Counted from the stretch's first letter, positions 54,016 to 63,170 are shown. The stretch: 64,000 nucleotides of DNA from an uncultured Bacteroides sp. (GCA_947038155.1 CAMQVH010000004.1:62001-126000); one strand, 5' to 3'. A program made the numbers and translations. The notes: generated from the sequence alone by a model not told the origin.

Positions 54016-56064
54016 ATGAGAACACCAATTATGTTATGCTGCCGTTTGATGGCAGTTGCTTTATTTCTGTTTTGCAGTATGCCGCTATTTGCTCAGCGGC
54101 AGGATATTTTATTAAACGACAACTGGAAGTTCCGATTCTCGCATCAGGTGCAGAAAGGGTCGGAAATAAGAGTAGATTTGCCCCATACCTGGAATGCACA
54201 GGATGCTTTGTCCGGAAAGATCGACTATAAACGGGGAATCGGTAATTATGAAAAGAAACTGTTCATTCGTCCCGAATGGCAAGGCAAGCGTCTTTTCCTT
54301 CGTTTCGAAGGGGCGAACAGTATAGCAGATGTATTTATCAATCGCCGTCATATCGGTGAACATCGTGGAGGATACGGAGCTTTTGTCTTTGAAATAACCG
54401 GAGAGGTGAATTATGGAAAAGAGAACTCTATATTAGTGCGGGTGAATAATGGAGAACAACTGGACGTGATGCCTTTGGTAGGTGACTTTAATTTTTATGG
54501 CGGTATTTACAGGGATGTGCATCTGCTGATCACTGATGAGGCATGTATTTCTCCTTTGAATTATGCTTCTCCGGGAGTTCGTCTGATACAGGATAGTGTC
54601 AGTCATCAATATGCGAAAGTAAGGGCGGTCGTTGATTTGGCAAATGGCAATAACGCCGGTCAGGAAGTAGAACTAGGTGTCCGTTTGCTGGATGGTCAAA
54701 AAGTGGTGGCGGAGCAGAAACAGACACTTTCTCTTGCCGGGAATGCAGCTTTGCAGCAGGAACTTACACTTGAGATAAATAATCCTCATCTGTGGAATGG
54801 CCGTCAGGACCCGTTCCTTTATCAGGCGGAGGTATCCTTGTCAAGAGGAGGGCAGCTGGTAGATTGTGTGACGCAGCCTTTAGGACTTCGTTATTATCGG
54901 ATTGATCCGGATAAGGGATTCTTTTTGAATGGCAAGCATCTGCCTCTTCACGGTGTTTGCCGGCATCAGGACAGGAGTGAGGTGGGTAATGCTTTACGTC
55001 CTCAGCATCATGAAGAAGATGCAGCCCTGATGCTGGAAATGGGAGTGAATGCGGTTCGGCTGGCACATTATCCGCAAGCTACCTATTTCTATGATCTGAT
55101 GGATAAGAATGGCACCATTGTTTGGGCAGAAATACCTTTTATCGGTCCCGGAGGATATGATGATAAAGGATTTGTCAATCTGCCTTCTTTCCGTGCCAAT
55201 GGGAAAGAACAGTTGAAGGAGCTGATCCGCCAGCATTTCAATCATCCTTCCATCTGTGTATGGGGGCTGTTTAATGAACTACTTGAATCCGGTGATAATC
55301 CGGTGGAATATATCAAGGAATTAAATGAACTGGCGCATCAGGAAGATACTACCCGCCCTACCACTTCGGCAAGTAATCAAATGGGTGACTTGAATTTCAT
55401 AACGGATGCCATCGCGTGGAATCGGTACGACGGATGGTATGGAGGCACCCCGGCCGATTTAGGACGCTGGCTGGACGGTATGCATAGAGATCATCCGGAA
55501 ATTCGTATTGCCATCAGTGAGTATGGTGCCGGTGCCAGCATTTATCATCAGCAGGATTCGTTGGTAAAATCCGTGCCAAACAGTTGGTGGCATCTGGAGA
55601 ATTGGCAGACCTATTATCATATAGAGAACTGGAAAGCGATTTCTGCCCGTCCTTATATATGGGGTAGCTTTGTATGGAATATGTTTGATTTCGGTGCGGC
55701 TCACCGTACGGAAGGTGATCGTCCGGGAATTAATGATAAGGGGCTGGTTACCTTTGACCGGAAAGTACGTAAAGACGCGTTCTACTTTTATAAGGCTAAC
55801 TGGAACAAGGAAGAACCTGTGCTTTATCTGGCCGGAAAACGTAACACCGTACGTTCCCGACGTCTGCAAACGATTACTGCATTCACTAATCAGCCCGGGG
55901 CGGAACTGTTTGTCAATGGAAAAAGCTATGGTAAGGCAATGCCGGATCAGTATGCTATTTTGGAATGGAAAAATGTGGAGTTGCAGCCGGGAGAGAATGA
56001 AATAAAAGTAGTTTCTATCAATAAAAAAGTAAAATTGATGGATAGTTTTCGCTGCAAACTATAG
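54016..56064 (+). CDS. Glycoside hydrolase family 2 enzyme
   Basis: A 682-residue enzyme with a signal peptide (LFLFCSMPLFAQ). It has the GH2 sugar-binding domain (DLPHTWNAQD, YEKKLFIRPEWQGKRLFLRFEGANSIADV), an immunoglobulin-like domain and a TIM barrel. Catalytic acid/base Glu421 is in WGLFNELLESG and nucleophile Glu502 in ISEYGAG. GH2 members with this layout are beta-galactosidases or beta-glucuronidases. It starts 1 base after the sulfatase stop, so the two are coupled; a sulfated galactoside or uronide is a sensible substrate guess, not shown. Confidence 0.92.
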   Translation: MRTPIMLCCRLMAVALFLFCSMPLFAQRQDILLNDNWKFRFSHQVQKGSEIRVDLPHTWNAQDALSGKIDYKRGIGNYEKKLFIRPEWQGKRLFLRFEGANSIADVFINRRHIGEHRGGYGAFVFEITGEVNYGKENSILVRVNNGEQLDVMPLVGDFNFYGGIYRDVHLLITDEACISPLNYASPGVRLIQDSVSHQYAKVRAVVDLANGNNAGQEVELGVRLLDGQKVVAEQKQTLSLAGNAALQQELTLEINNPHLWNGRQDPFLYQAEVSLSRGGQLVDCVTQPLGLRYYRIDPDKGFFLNGKHLPLHGVCRHQDRSEVGNALRPQHHEEDAALMLEMGVNAVRLAHYPQATYFYDLMDKNGTIVWAEIPFIGPGGYDDKGFVNLPSFRANGKEQLKELIRQHFNHPSICVWGLFNELLESGDNPVEYIKELNELAHQEDTTRPTTSASNQMGDLNFITDAIAWNRYDGWYGGTPADLGRWLDGMHRDHPEIRIAISEYGAGASIYHQQDSLVKSVPNSWWHLENWQTYYHIENWKAISARPYIWGSFVWNMFDFGAAHRTEGDRPGINDKGLVTFDRKVRKDAFYFYKANWNKEEPVLYLAGKRNTVRSRRLQTITAFTNQPGAELFVNGKSYGKAMPDQYAILEWKNVELQPGENEIKVVSINKKVKLMDSFRCKL

Positions 56065-56084
56065 CATAATGCAATAGAAAGCAT

Positions 56085-56092
56085 TACCTTTG
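56085..56092 (+). promoter_or_regulatory. -7 box (TACCTTTG) after GH2
   Basis: A TAnnTTTG match 21 bases past the GH2 stop, about 195 bases before the GNAT start. No -33 TTTG at the usual spacing. Confidence 0.4.
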
Positions 56093-56171
56093 CGGTCTAT
56101 GTGTAAAGCTAAGAAGGAGTCCGTGAAGTAAATAACCTTTGGCAGTCTGTCAAGGTTATCCCTTAATTCAT

Positions 56172-56202
56172 ACTCTGGCATATTCTTGCCAGAGTTATTT
56201 TC
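56172..56202 (+). terminator. Terminator in the GH2-GNAT gap
   Basis: A 9-bp perfect stem ACTCTGGCA/TGCCAGAGT (56172-56180 and 56187-56195), a six-base loop and TATTTTC after it. An upstream hairpin ATAACCTT/AAGGTTAT lies at 56131-56158. Together with the -7 box it frames a possible short transcript. Confidence 0.6.
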
Positions 56203-56287
56203 ATATTCTATATAATAAGTATAATCGCATGTCTATAAGACGGATAATAACTATCTGCAAGATATACATGCTCAAAAAAACAATGAA

Positions 56288-56860
56288 ATGATAAATTCAA
56301 TTAATATACAAATCAGAGAGACCAATACAGATGATTTCGACAGCATAATGACTGTTGAAAAACAAGCGTTTGGCTATGACAAAGAAGCACAGTTGGTAGC
56401 CGACCTGCTGGCTGACAAAACCGCAGAACCAATGGTTTCGTTGCTCGCTTTCTACAAAGGTGAGGCTGTCGGACACATTCTCTTCACCAGAGCCTATTTT
56501 GATGGTCAGGGAGCACAACAGATGATGCACATTCTTGCACCTTTAGCTGTCAAACCGGAATATCAACGGCAGGGTATAGGCGGAATGCTGATACGGGCAG
56601 GCATAGAGAGGTTGCAGGAAAAAGGTTCGTGCCTTGTGTTTGTATTGGGGCATAAAGAATATTATCCGAAATATGGTTTTATACCGGATGCAGCCCAGTT
56701 GGGTTATCCTGCCCCTTACCCGATACTGGAACAGTTCTCGGATTATTGGATGGTTCAGGCAATCAGTCCGAAGGGATTTGATGTGGATAAAGGAAAGATC
56801 AGGTGTTCGGATGAGTTGAACAAACCTGAACATTGGAGAGATGATGAATCGGACAGATAG
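56288..56860 (+). CDS. GNAT-family N-acetyltransferase
   Basis: A 190-residue acetyl-CoA-dependent acyltransferase. Motif A is VKPEYQRQGIGGMLIRAG with the pyrophosphate-binding QRQGIG. The block VLGHKEYYPKYGF is typical of the YhbS-like GNAT subgroup. The substrate is unknown; such enzymes acetylate small amines or protein N-termini. It is transcribed alone, with a strong terminator after it. Confidence 0.88.
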   Translation: MINSINIQIRETNTDDFDSIMTVEKQAFGYDKEAQLVADLLADKTAEPMVSLLAFYKGEAVGHILFTRAYFDGQGAQQMMHILAPLAVKPEYQRQGIGGMLIRAGIERLQEKGSCLVFVLGHKEYYPKYGFIPDAAQLGYPAPYPILEQFSDYWMVQAISPKGFDVDKGKIRCSDELNKPEHWRDDESDR

Positions 56861-56952
56861 TTCTCTGATAGTAGTTTGTTAAAATAGAGGAAATGTATAA
56901 AGATTTAGGTAGCTTTATTAGTGCAGCCTAAATATAAGACTTATTTTTGTGT

Positions 56953-56984
56953 GGGGCTGTTCAAAATCGGACAGCCCCTTTTTT
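56953..56984 (+). terminator. Intrinsic terminator after GNAT gene
   Basis: Stem GGGGCTGT/ACAGCCCC (56953-56960 and 56971-56978), a ten-base loop and six T. Confidence 0.9.
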
Positions 56985-56991
56985 AGATGTA

Positions 56992-57177
56992 TTAGTATTT
57001 TCTATTATCTTTCATCGACTTTCTCCATCTCTTAAAAGCCCTCATCAGGCTATCTTCTTCCACTGTACCTACCATATTATAATGTTCCACAAAAAGCTCC
57101 ATCGAGCGTTTGAACATGATTCCGTTTTTGAATTTATTCTCCAGCAGAAATTCATAGAGTTCCGCTCTCATTTCCAC
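56992..57177 (-). CDS. Small helical protein of 61 residues or gene remnant
   Basis: Unrecognised. The frame starts at a GTG (57177) or at an ATG two codons later, with AAGGA just upstream. The product is charged and helical (RAELYEFLLENKFKNG, SLMRAFKRWRKSMK) with no membrane span. Upstream, the same frame stays open through the 19-bp repeat (reading HPPISA) for about 20 more codons without a good start, so this may be the 3' end of a lost larger gene. Confidence 0.4.
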   Translation of the reverse strand: MEMRAELYEFLLENKFKNGIMFKRSMELFVEHYNMVGTVEEDSLMRAFKRWRKSMKDNRKY

Positions 57178-57204
57178 TTCGATTTCCTTTTCTATGGTTA
57201 ATGC

Positions 57205-57223
57205 GGCGGATATAGGTGGATGA
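57205..57223. repeat. 19-bp direct repeat, left copy
   Basis: GGCGGATATAGGTGGATGA, identical to 60294-60312; about 3.1 kb apart, framing the AAA-ATPase remnant and the orphan regulator. Confidence 0.8.
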
Positions 57224-57267
57224 AGAGATATGCAATAAGCATTGATTGATGAACTATATTAAAATCG

Positions 57268-57634
57268 AAAGTTATATATGGAGATGAGAAAAAAGATCGT
57301 AGTCCGGAGGAACGATTCAGCTATATTATTCGTTGTGCCAATGAGCAGTCTGGTTGCGGAGTAGTGGTATTGGTGGATGAATACGATAAACCTCTGTTGC
57401 AGGCTTTGGGTAATTTTATTTATAGAATATCGGGTGGATGCCAACAATCCGCTTCCATTGATTTATCAGAGAGGTTAGCTGATTATCAAGGACTATGACA
57501 AAGAATTTCAACTTTATCGTTTGGCTTTCCCTAATGAAGAGGTTCGTTATGGTTTCCTTAATTTTTTGGTTCCTTATTACACACCGGTCAATGAAGATGA
57601 GAATTTCTATATAGGCAAATTCGTTCAGGAATAG
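57268..57634 (+). pseudogene. Remnant of an AAA-ATPase-like (PD-(D/E)XK-linked) gene
   Basis: Two frames carry fragments of the AAA-ATPase-like family often annotated with a DUF1703 nuclease domain. From 57283 one frame reads SPEERFSYIIRCANEQ and GVVVLVDEYDKPLLQAL (Walker B). After a shift near 57425, a second frame reads RVDANNPLPLIYQRG, a TAG stop at about 57475, LIIKDYDKEFQLYRLAFPNE and FLNFLVPYYT. The N-terminal Walker A and the C-terminal nuclease domain are missing. The gene is inactivated by a deletion/frameshift and an internal stop. Confidence 0.7.
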
Positions 57635-57746
57635 CGTGTCGGAAAGGTACCTGATCCCGATAAAAAGAAGTTTGGTTGATTGCGTCAACAATTCTTCTAT
57701 CGGTCTCAGGTTGTTTTATTTAAAACTGCTTTTCAATATAAATACT

Positions 57747-59435
57747 TCAAACGTTTTTAATAGTATCAACTGGTGTCTTTCCGAAATACTTCTTATATTT
57801 TTCGCGGAAGTTATCCATATCTTTCATTCCGATTTTCTCTGGGACTTCGTTTACGCGATATTTTCCACTCTTTAACATTTCATGCGCTTTTTCCATGCGG
57901 ATTTTGAGAATGAATTTGTTAAGTGCTTCGCCTGTTAATTGCGTCCACTTGTTGTAAAGACTTGTCCGGCTAATTCCAAGCTCTTTGGCAATGGAGTCTA
58001 TGGTTAGTTTTTCATTATTCAGATTCTCCAGAATGATTTTAGTAACTTTACTTATCAAAGGGTGTTTACCATCCTGCAATATTTCTGACGCTTTTGTCTC
58101 CAAAAACTCTTCTCCAAATAATCGTTGTAAGAATGATTTTCGAAGAAAACGAGTGTTTTTGATAAGGATTGACATTTCAAGCTTTAAATCTGTTACACTA
58201 AAGGGCTGTTGCAAGAATGTATCGGCTAAAGAAGTCTTTCTTCTATTGTGCTGGTTAATATCTATATGCGAACTATAAAGTATGATAGGTATGATTGATG
58301 TTTCGCAAGATGTTTTCAATCTTGATGAGAGTTCGACACCATCCATGTTTTGAAGTTCTGTATCACAAATCACTAAATCAGGATATTCATTTTTTATGTA
58401 AGCCATCGCTTCGATGCCATCTCTAAAACTTTTAATAGTAAACTCTTCCGTTAAACAACTTGTCAGATAGGATCGGAAATCATCATTACTGTCGGCAAGT
58501 ACGACTGTCGGCTTGTGAGAACTTCTTTTACAGGGAGCCTTTGAAAGCAAACGATCTATCTTTTCAATCTCAGTATGATTGGTGATACTCAATGCCGAAT
58601 GATTTAATTGGTTTTTACAAGAGCATTTTACTGGAAACTTTAATGTGACAGTATGATATGTACTGTTTACTATGATTTTTCCATTACACAAATTCGTTAG
58701 TTTCTTATATAATATGCTTTTTGCAAAATCGCATTCAAATTCTGTTGTCTGTCTCATCAACCGATGTTTATTTTGATTATAAAGCTTTGTCAGTTTACCA
58801 TCTCCTGAATCGGGTACACTTATTTCCCAATGTTCCTGACTGATAGAAATCAGTAATGTAATGTTTGTTTTTGGTTTGGAACAGTCGATTGCATTAGTTA
58901 TGAATTTATCGATAATTGGTGAGACTTTGCTTTTGTCAAACCATACACTGGCATAGGTGAAGTTTGTATTGATGATTAGTTTTATGTGTTTATTCGTTGC
59001 ATAGCCTTGTAGGGATTGAATTCTGCTTCTTACATAGCTTCCTAATTCATGTTCGGTAATGTCCATGGCTTCGGGATGATTATGCAAATATTTCAATCCG
59101 GACAATCTGTCCAGATTCTCATTTAAGCATTCTATATTCCGAATAGCTAGTAATAAATCATTCTTCATATTCTCGGGACAGGTGTCACTACAGATCGTTC
59201 GTAAAGGAACATGAACTAAGGTAATTGGATTTCGAATACTTTGGAAAGAATCTATAAAATACTGGTTCTCTTCTTTGAGGAAATTTCTTTCTTTTTGTAT
59301 GGAAAGATAATGAAATAAATGCCAGTAGAGATAGAAACTTATTACAATCAACAATAAAACTAAGTATGATTGATTCTCAAATATTGTTGCTATTAAGAAA
59401 GATGCAGCAATAGATATTGTCTTTAAATACATCAT
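57747..59435 (-). CDS. Orphan hybrid two-component regulator with degenerate kinase
   Basis: A 562-residue protein laid out like the cytoplasmic half of a Bacteroides hybrid two-component regulator: two membrane segments (about 5-40), kinase core, receiver (about 308-420), and an AraC-type DNA-binding domain (about 455-562, IDSIAKELGISRTSLYNKW). The big periplasmic beta-propeller sensor is absent. The H-box position reads FQSIRNPITL, with Gln65 instead of His, and the ATP-lid motifs are weak (DSGDG retained). The receiver keeps Asp358 (VICDTELQNMDG) but has Gln410 in place of the conserved Lys (LQQPF). It probably binds DNA without classical phosphotransfer. No target genes lie next to it. 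Confidence 0.82.
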   Translation of the reverse strand: MMYLKTISIAASFLIATIFENQSYLVLLLIVISFYLYWHLFHYLSIQKERNFLKEENQYFIDSFQSIRNPITLVHVPLRTICSDTCPENMKNDLLLAIRNIECLNENLDRLSGLKYLHNHPEAMDITEHELGSYVRSRIQSLQGYATNKHIKLIINTNFTYASVWFDKSKVSPIIDKFITNAIDCSKPKTNITLLISISQEHWEISVPDSGDGKLTKLYNQNKHRLMRQTTEFECDFAKSILYKKLTNLCNGKIIVNSTYHTVTLKFPVKCSCKNQLNHSALSITNHTEIEKIDRLLSKAPCKRSSHKPTVVLADSNDDFRSYLTSCLTEEFTIKSFRDGIEAMAYIKNEYPDLVICDTELQNMDGVELSSRLKTSCETSIIPIILYSSHIDINQHNRRKTSLADTFLQQPFSVTDLKLEMSILIKNTRFLRKSFLQRLFGEEFLETKASEILQDGKHPLISKVTKIILENLNNEKLTIDSIAKELGISRTSLYNKWTQLTGEALNKFILKIRMEKAHEMLKSGKYRVNEVPEKIGMKDMDNFREKYKKYFGKTPVDTIKNV

Positions 59436-60293
59436 GTTGTTATATTTTAAATGACGTCACTCCTAAAGAGTTTGCTTTTTCTTTCTAATTCAAAAGACAT
59501 AGTAGATTATATGCCAACTATGATTTCATAATTGTGCACATCTATAAACTCAAATAATATGATCTCAAATTTGTTTGTTTTTTGGGAGGTCAATATTGAT
59601 CATGAGTTATGTTTATTGAAAATTCAATTTCTAAATGTCTTGAACTATCAATAAAAAAGCAAAGTCCCCCAAGTAACAATAATTATTTTCATTTATTTGT
59701 ATTAGGCATAATAAACTAGCCTCAGGTGAATAATCAGGGGAGGAGGCGATCTTATATTATGTATGCTATCGGACCATGATGTCTCAATAGCTGTTTGTTT
59801 GTGCTCAATCATGAATTAATATCAAATAAAATACATTTGTTCCCTTCTGATAAAGCAGGAAATTGTATTTACGAAGTAAATGTAACTTGTAATAACATGA
59901 AAACAATCATTTTGTTTGCTTTATTTGGTGGATTGTTGTAAAATTATTTATTTTGTTTATTAATTAACTGAAAGTTGTATAATTGCCTTAGGTTAACACA
60001 AAGTATATTGTAAATGAAATTTTGGAATTTATAGATGTAAGATAGAATGATGAATTTGTGTTTTAAAATAAAAATATAAATATGTGATATAATAATGTAC
60101 TTATATGTATTAAAAGGTGATGAATATACACTAATAGTATGCAAGTTGGTTATTTTAGTTTTCTACTTTTTTTTCTTGTCCCTTTTTTGTTTTAAGCAGA
60201 TGTCTTTGTTTAAAAAACTTTATTCCAATTCATCTGCGCACGATTTTATCTTATCCTTTCATTCCCTAAGAAGATGGAGTAGTTGTGATCTGT

Positions 60294-60312
60294 GGCGGAT
60301 ATAGGTGGATGA
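60294..60312. repeat. 19-bp direct repeat, right copy
   Basis: Identical to 57205-57223. On the minus strand both copies read as HPPISA in one frame, then diverge. Confidence 0.8.
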
Positions 60313-60366
60313 GAAGATTTAAAGTATAAACCGACCTATGAATTTCATCTTCCATCTTTTTTTTAG

Positions 60367-60374
60367 TAATTTTG
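60367..60374 (+). promoter_or_regulatory. -7 box (TAATTTTG) of the DUF3352-like gene
   Basis: TAnnTTTG match 27 bases before the start at 60402. Confidence 0.5.
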
Positions 60375-60401
60375 CCCAATCAACTCAATAACAAATAAAT
60401 A

Positions 60402-62450
60402 ATGGATGAATTAAACAATGGGGAACAAGGACAATATGTTGAACCCGGGAAAAATGAGAAGAAAAATAATACACGAAAAATTGTAAAAAGAACTTTGATT
60501 ACGGCAGGACTAGCTTTGGCTGTATACATGGTATACTCCATCGTTTATCTGTTTATTTCGCCCGACCGTAATATTCAGCAGATTTATCTGGTGCCGGAGG
60601 ATGCGGCGTTTATCATTCAGTCATCTGCTCCGATTGAAGATTGGGAAAAGTTTAGTGGAAGCGAAACCTGGCAATGTCTGAGAAAAGCGAAATCATTTGA
60701 AGAAGTTGCGAAGAGCGTGGAAAAGCTTGACTCGGTTGTCAAAAGCAATAAAGTACTGTTATCACTGGTCGGTCAGCGGGATCTGCTTATCTCACTTCAT
60801 AAGACCCGCGCTACCGATTGGGATTTTCTGCTTATAGTAGATATGCAGAAAGCTTCTAAAATGGATTTATTGAAGGATCAGGTCGAAACAGTGCTGGCAA
60901 TGTCCGGCTTTACTGTCACTAATCGAATGCATAATGGAATTAACATTCTTGAAATGCGTGATCCGGATACCCGTGATGTCTTTTATACTGCTTTTGTGGA
61001 TAATCACCTGGTAGGCTCTTATACTTCCGGCCTTGTTGAATCTGCCATTAACTCCCGTAATAAGCCTAAGATCGGACTTGACCAGTCTTTTATTGAAACG
61101 GAAAAATTAGTTTCCGGTAAAGGGCTTGTCAGGGTATTTATCAACTATGCCCGTATTCCTCAGTTTATGTCCATTTATCTGGGAGCGAGAAATGAATATG
61201 TCGATCTGTTCAGTAATTCTATGAATTTTGCGGGCCTTTACCTGAATATGGATAAGGACCGGATGGAAGTGAAAGGTTATACGTTGAAGAAAGATTCGGT
61301 GGATCCTTATATCACTGCCTTGCTGAATTCGGGAAAGCATAAAATGAAAGCTCACGAGATTTTGTCCGGGCGAACGGCTCTTTATACAAATATCGGCTTC
61401 GATAGTCCGGTAACTTTCGTGAAGGAACTGGAGAACGCTCTGTCTGTTCATGATAAACTGTTGTATGACTCTTATCAGAGTTCACGGAAAAAGATAGAAA
61501 GCCTGTTTGGTATTTCTCTGGAAGAGAACTTCCTGAGCTGGATGTCCGGAGAGTTTGCCATAACACAATCCGAACCGGGGTTATTAGGACATGATCCTGA
61601 AGTGATTCTGGCTATTCGGGCAAAAAGCATCAAAGACGCCCGTAAGAATATGGAGTTTATTGAAAAGAAGATCAAACGCCGGTCTCCGGTTAAGATAAAG
61701 TCAGTTAATTATAAGGACTTTGAAATCAATTATGTTGAAATGAAAGGTTTCTTCCGTCTGTTCTTCGGAAAGCTGTTTGATAAATTTGAGAAGCCATATT
61801 ATACTTATGTGGATGATTACGTCGTTTTCAGTAATAAAGCTGCTTCCTTGCTTTCCTTTGTAGAAGATTACGAACAGAAGAATTTACTGAAGAATAATGC
61901 AGGATTTAAGGATGCTTATTCGTATATGAAATCAAGTTCCACGATCTTCTTGTATACAGATATGCACAAGTTCTACTCACAATTGAAACCTATGATGAAT
62001 CCCGCTACATGGAATGAAATACAATCGAATAAAGATGTCTTGTATTCATTTCCTTACTGGACGATGCAGGTGATCGGAGATAACAACCAAGCTTCTCTGC
62101 AGTATGTGATGGATTACCGTCCGTACGAGCTGGAAGAGGTGGTGGCCGTTGTCAGCGATGAGGAAGATCAGGATATGGATGAAGAAGCTGTGACCGAAAA
62201 GGAGCAGATGAGTGAGTTAAAGCGTTTCTATATTGAGAAGTTTGAAGGAAATGTTCTGCGTGAGTTCTATCCGGAAGGAGCATTGAAAAGCGAAGCGGAA
62301 GTGAAAGAGGGAAAACGTCACGGACGTTACCGTGAATATCACGAAAATGGAAAGCTCAAGCTTCGTGGGAAATATTCAAATAATCAGCCTAAAGGCACAT
62401 GGAAGTATTACACCGAAGAAGGTGAATTTGAACGGAAGGAGAAGTTTTAA
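60402..62450 (+). CDS. Membrane-anchored DUF3352-like protein with YwqK/MORN_2 tail
   Basis: A 682-residue protein with one N-terminal membrane span (about 32-54, ITAGLALAVYMVYSIVYLFIS) and a large extracytoplasmic domain resembling DUF3352, for example FIINYARIPQF and NYKDFEINYVEMKGFF. The last 60 residues hold short repeats of the MORN_2/YwqK type: GNVLREFYPEGALKSEAEVK, GKRHGRYREYHENGKLKLRG and QPKGTWKYYTEEGE. Function unknown. A run of acidic residues (EEDQDMDEEAV) links the two parts. It is transcribed alone. Confidence 0.7.
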   Translation: MDELNNGEQGQYVEPGKNEKKNNTRKIVKRTLITAGLALAVYMVYSIVYLFISPDRNIQQIYLVPEDAAFIIQSSAPIEDWEKFSGSETWQCLRKAKSFEEVAKSVEKLDSVVKSNKVLLSLVGQRDLLISLHKTRATDWDFLLIVDMQKASKMDLLKDQVETVLAMSGFTVTNRMHNGINILEMRDPDTRDVFYTAFVDNHLVGSYTSGLVESAINSRNKPKIGLDQSFIETEKLVSGKGLVRVFINYARIPQFMSIYLGARNEYVDLFSNSMNFAGLYLNMDKDRMEVKGYTLKKDSVDPYITALLNSGKHKMKAHEILSGRTALYTNIGFDSPVTFVKELENALSVHDKLLYDSYQSSRKKIESLFGISLEENFLSWMSGEFAITQSEPGLLGHDPEVILAIRAKSIKDARKNMEFIEKKIKRRSPVKIKSVNYKDFEINYVEMKGFFRLFFGKLFDKFEKPYYTYVDDYVVFSNKAASLLSFVEDYEQKNLLKNNAGFKDAYSYMKSSSTIFLYTDMHKFYSQLKPMMNPATWNEIQSNKDVLYSFPYWTMQVIGDNNQASLQYVMDYRPYELEEVVAVVSDEEDQDMDEEAVTEKEQMSELKRFYIEKFEGNVLREFYPEGALKSEAEVKEGKRHGRYREYHENGKLKLRGKYSNNQPKGTWKYYTEEGEFERKEKF

Positions 62451-62482
62451 ATGAACTTCTCCTGATTGGATATATATCTTAT

Positions 62483-62584
62483 TTAATATTTTCTTCTGTG
62501 CTGGGACAAGAAGTTATCTATAAAGCGGACGATATAAACGACAGCAACTCCGGCTATGACCAATACGATAATACGACTCAACAT
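62483..62584 (-). CDS. 33-residue single-span membrane peptide
   Basis: A short frame on the minus strand: MLSRIIVLVIAGVAVVYIVR, then FIDNFLSQHRRKY and stop. It has one hydrophobic span followed by a basic tail, the build of small bacterial membrane peptides. A -7 box TATCTTTG lies at 62613-62620, about 28 bases from the start, which supports a real gene. The family is not recognised. Confidence 0.55.
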   Translation of the reverse strand: MLSRIIVLVIAGVAVVYIVRFIDNFLSQHRRKY

Positions 62585-62612
62585 AGTTTTTGATTTTATA
62601 TTTAACGGTGCA

Positions 62613-62620
62613 CAAAGATA
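62613..62620 (-). promoter_or_regulatory. -7 box (TATCTTTG) of the 33-residue peptide gene
   Basis: Minus-strand TAnnTTTG match with a short leader to 62584; no TTTG at -33. Confidence 0.5.
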
Positions 62621-62757
62621 AATAAGATATATGATATATGGGATATCGGGATAAGAAAAAATAATTCAACCCTAGAACAGGGTTCTGAATAGTACTTTTA
62701 TAAATTACTGATTTCTAGCTATAAAGAAAAATATGAATAAAAAAGTATCGAAAAGTT

Positions 62758-62787
62758 TTTGAGTTCTCGCAAAAAGCACTACCTTTG
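62758..62787 (+). promoter_or_regulatory. Promoter of tRNA-Arg
   Basis: TTTG (62758-62761), 18 bases, TACCTTTG (62780-62787), 17 bases before the tRNA. Confidence 0.7.
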
Positions 62788-62804
62788 CATCCGCAAATAA
62801 GGAT

Positions 62805-62878
<74 letters not shown>

Positions 62879-62885
62879 CTGATGT

Positions 62886-62921
62886 AAACGTTGATTATTT
62901 AATAATAGTCAACGTTTTTCT
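62886..62921 (+). terminator. Terminator after tRNA-Arg
   Basis: Stem AAACGTTGA/TCAACGTTT (62886-62894 and 62909-62917) followed by T-rich DNA. The inner loop can extend it (TTATT/AATAA). Confidence 0.75.
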
Positions 62922-63170
62922 TTTGTTTGGGGTACATCAATTTTATTGAATTCTGAGTGGTTTCATATTGCGATTATCCCCTATAAAACAGTAAATGTCC
63001 CCCTATGTCCCCCTTTGCTGTATACTATATTGATTTGATAAACAGGCAAATATTTGATTTAATTAAGAATATATTTATACCCCCTATTTTATAAAGCAAC
63101 TCCCATTATTATTCCTACATTTGCATTCAGAGATTCGTCTCTTTAGTTGGGAAACATAAACCTTTTGTTC
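62922..63170. other. Intergenic region before the TPR lipoprotein gene
   Basis: Nothing coding seen. It contains a -7 box TACATTTG at 63116-63123, 47 bases before the next start, and the direct repeat TGTCCCCCTATGTCCCCCT near 62995-63015. Confidence 0.6.

Larger units (their letters stand above)
59436..60401. other. 966-base AT-rich intergenic region
   Basis: No credible gene. Short frames here are low-complexity (Ile/Tyr/Phe-rich). It contains a perfect palindrome TCAATATTGA (near 59591), TGACGTCA (59451), and the right copy of the 19-bp repeat (60294-60312). The -7 box of the next gene lies at 60367-60374. The base composition suggests eroded or acquired DNA. Confidence 0.6.

Noticed and set aside
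59944..60304. Two short frames in the AT-rich gap
   Set aside because: Ile/Tyr/Phe-rich low complexity with no promoter or conserved motif.
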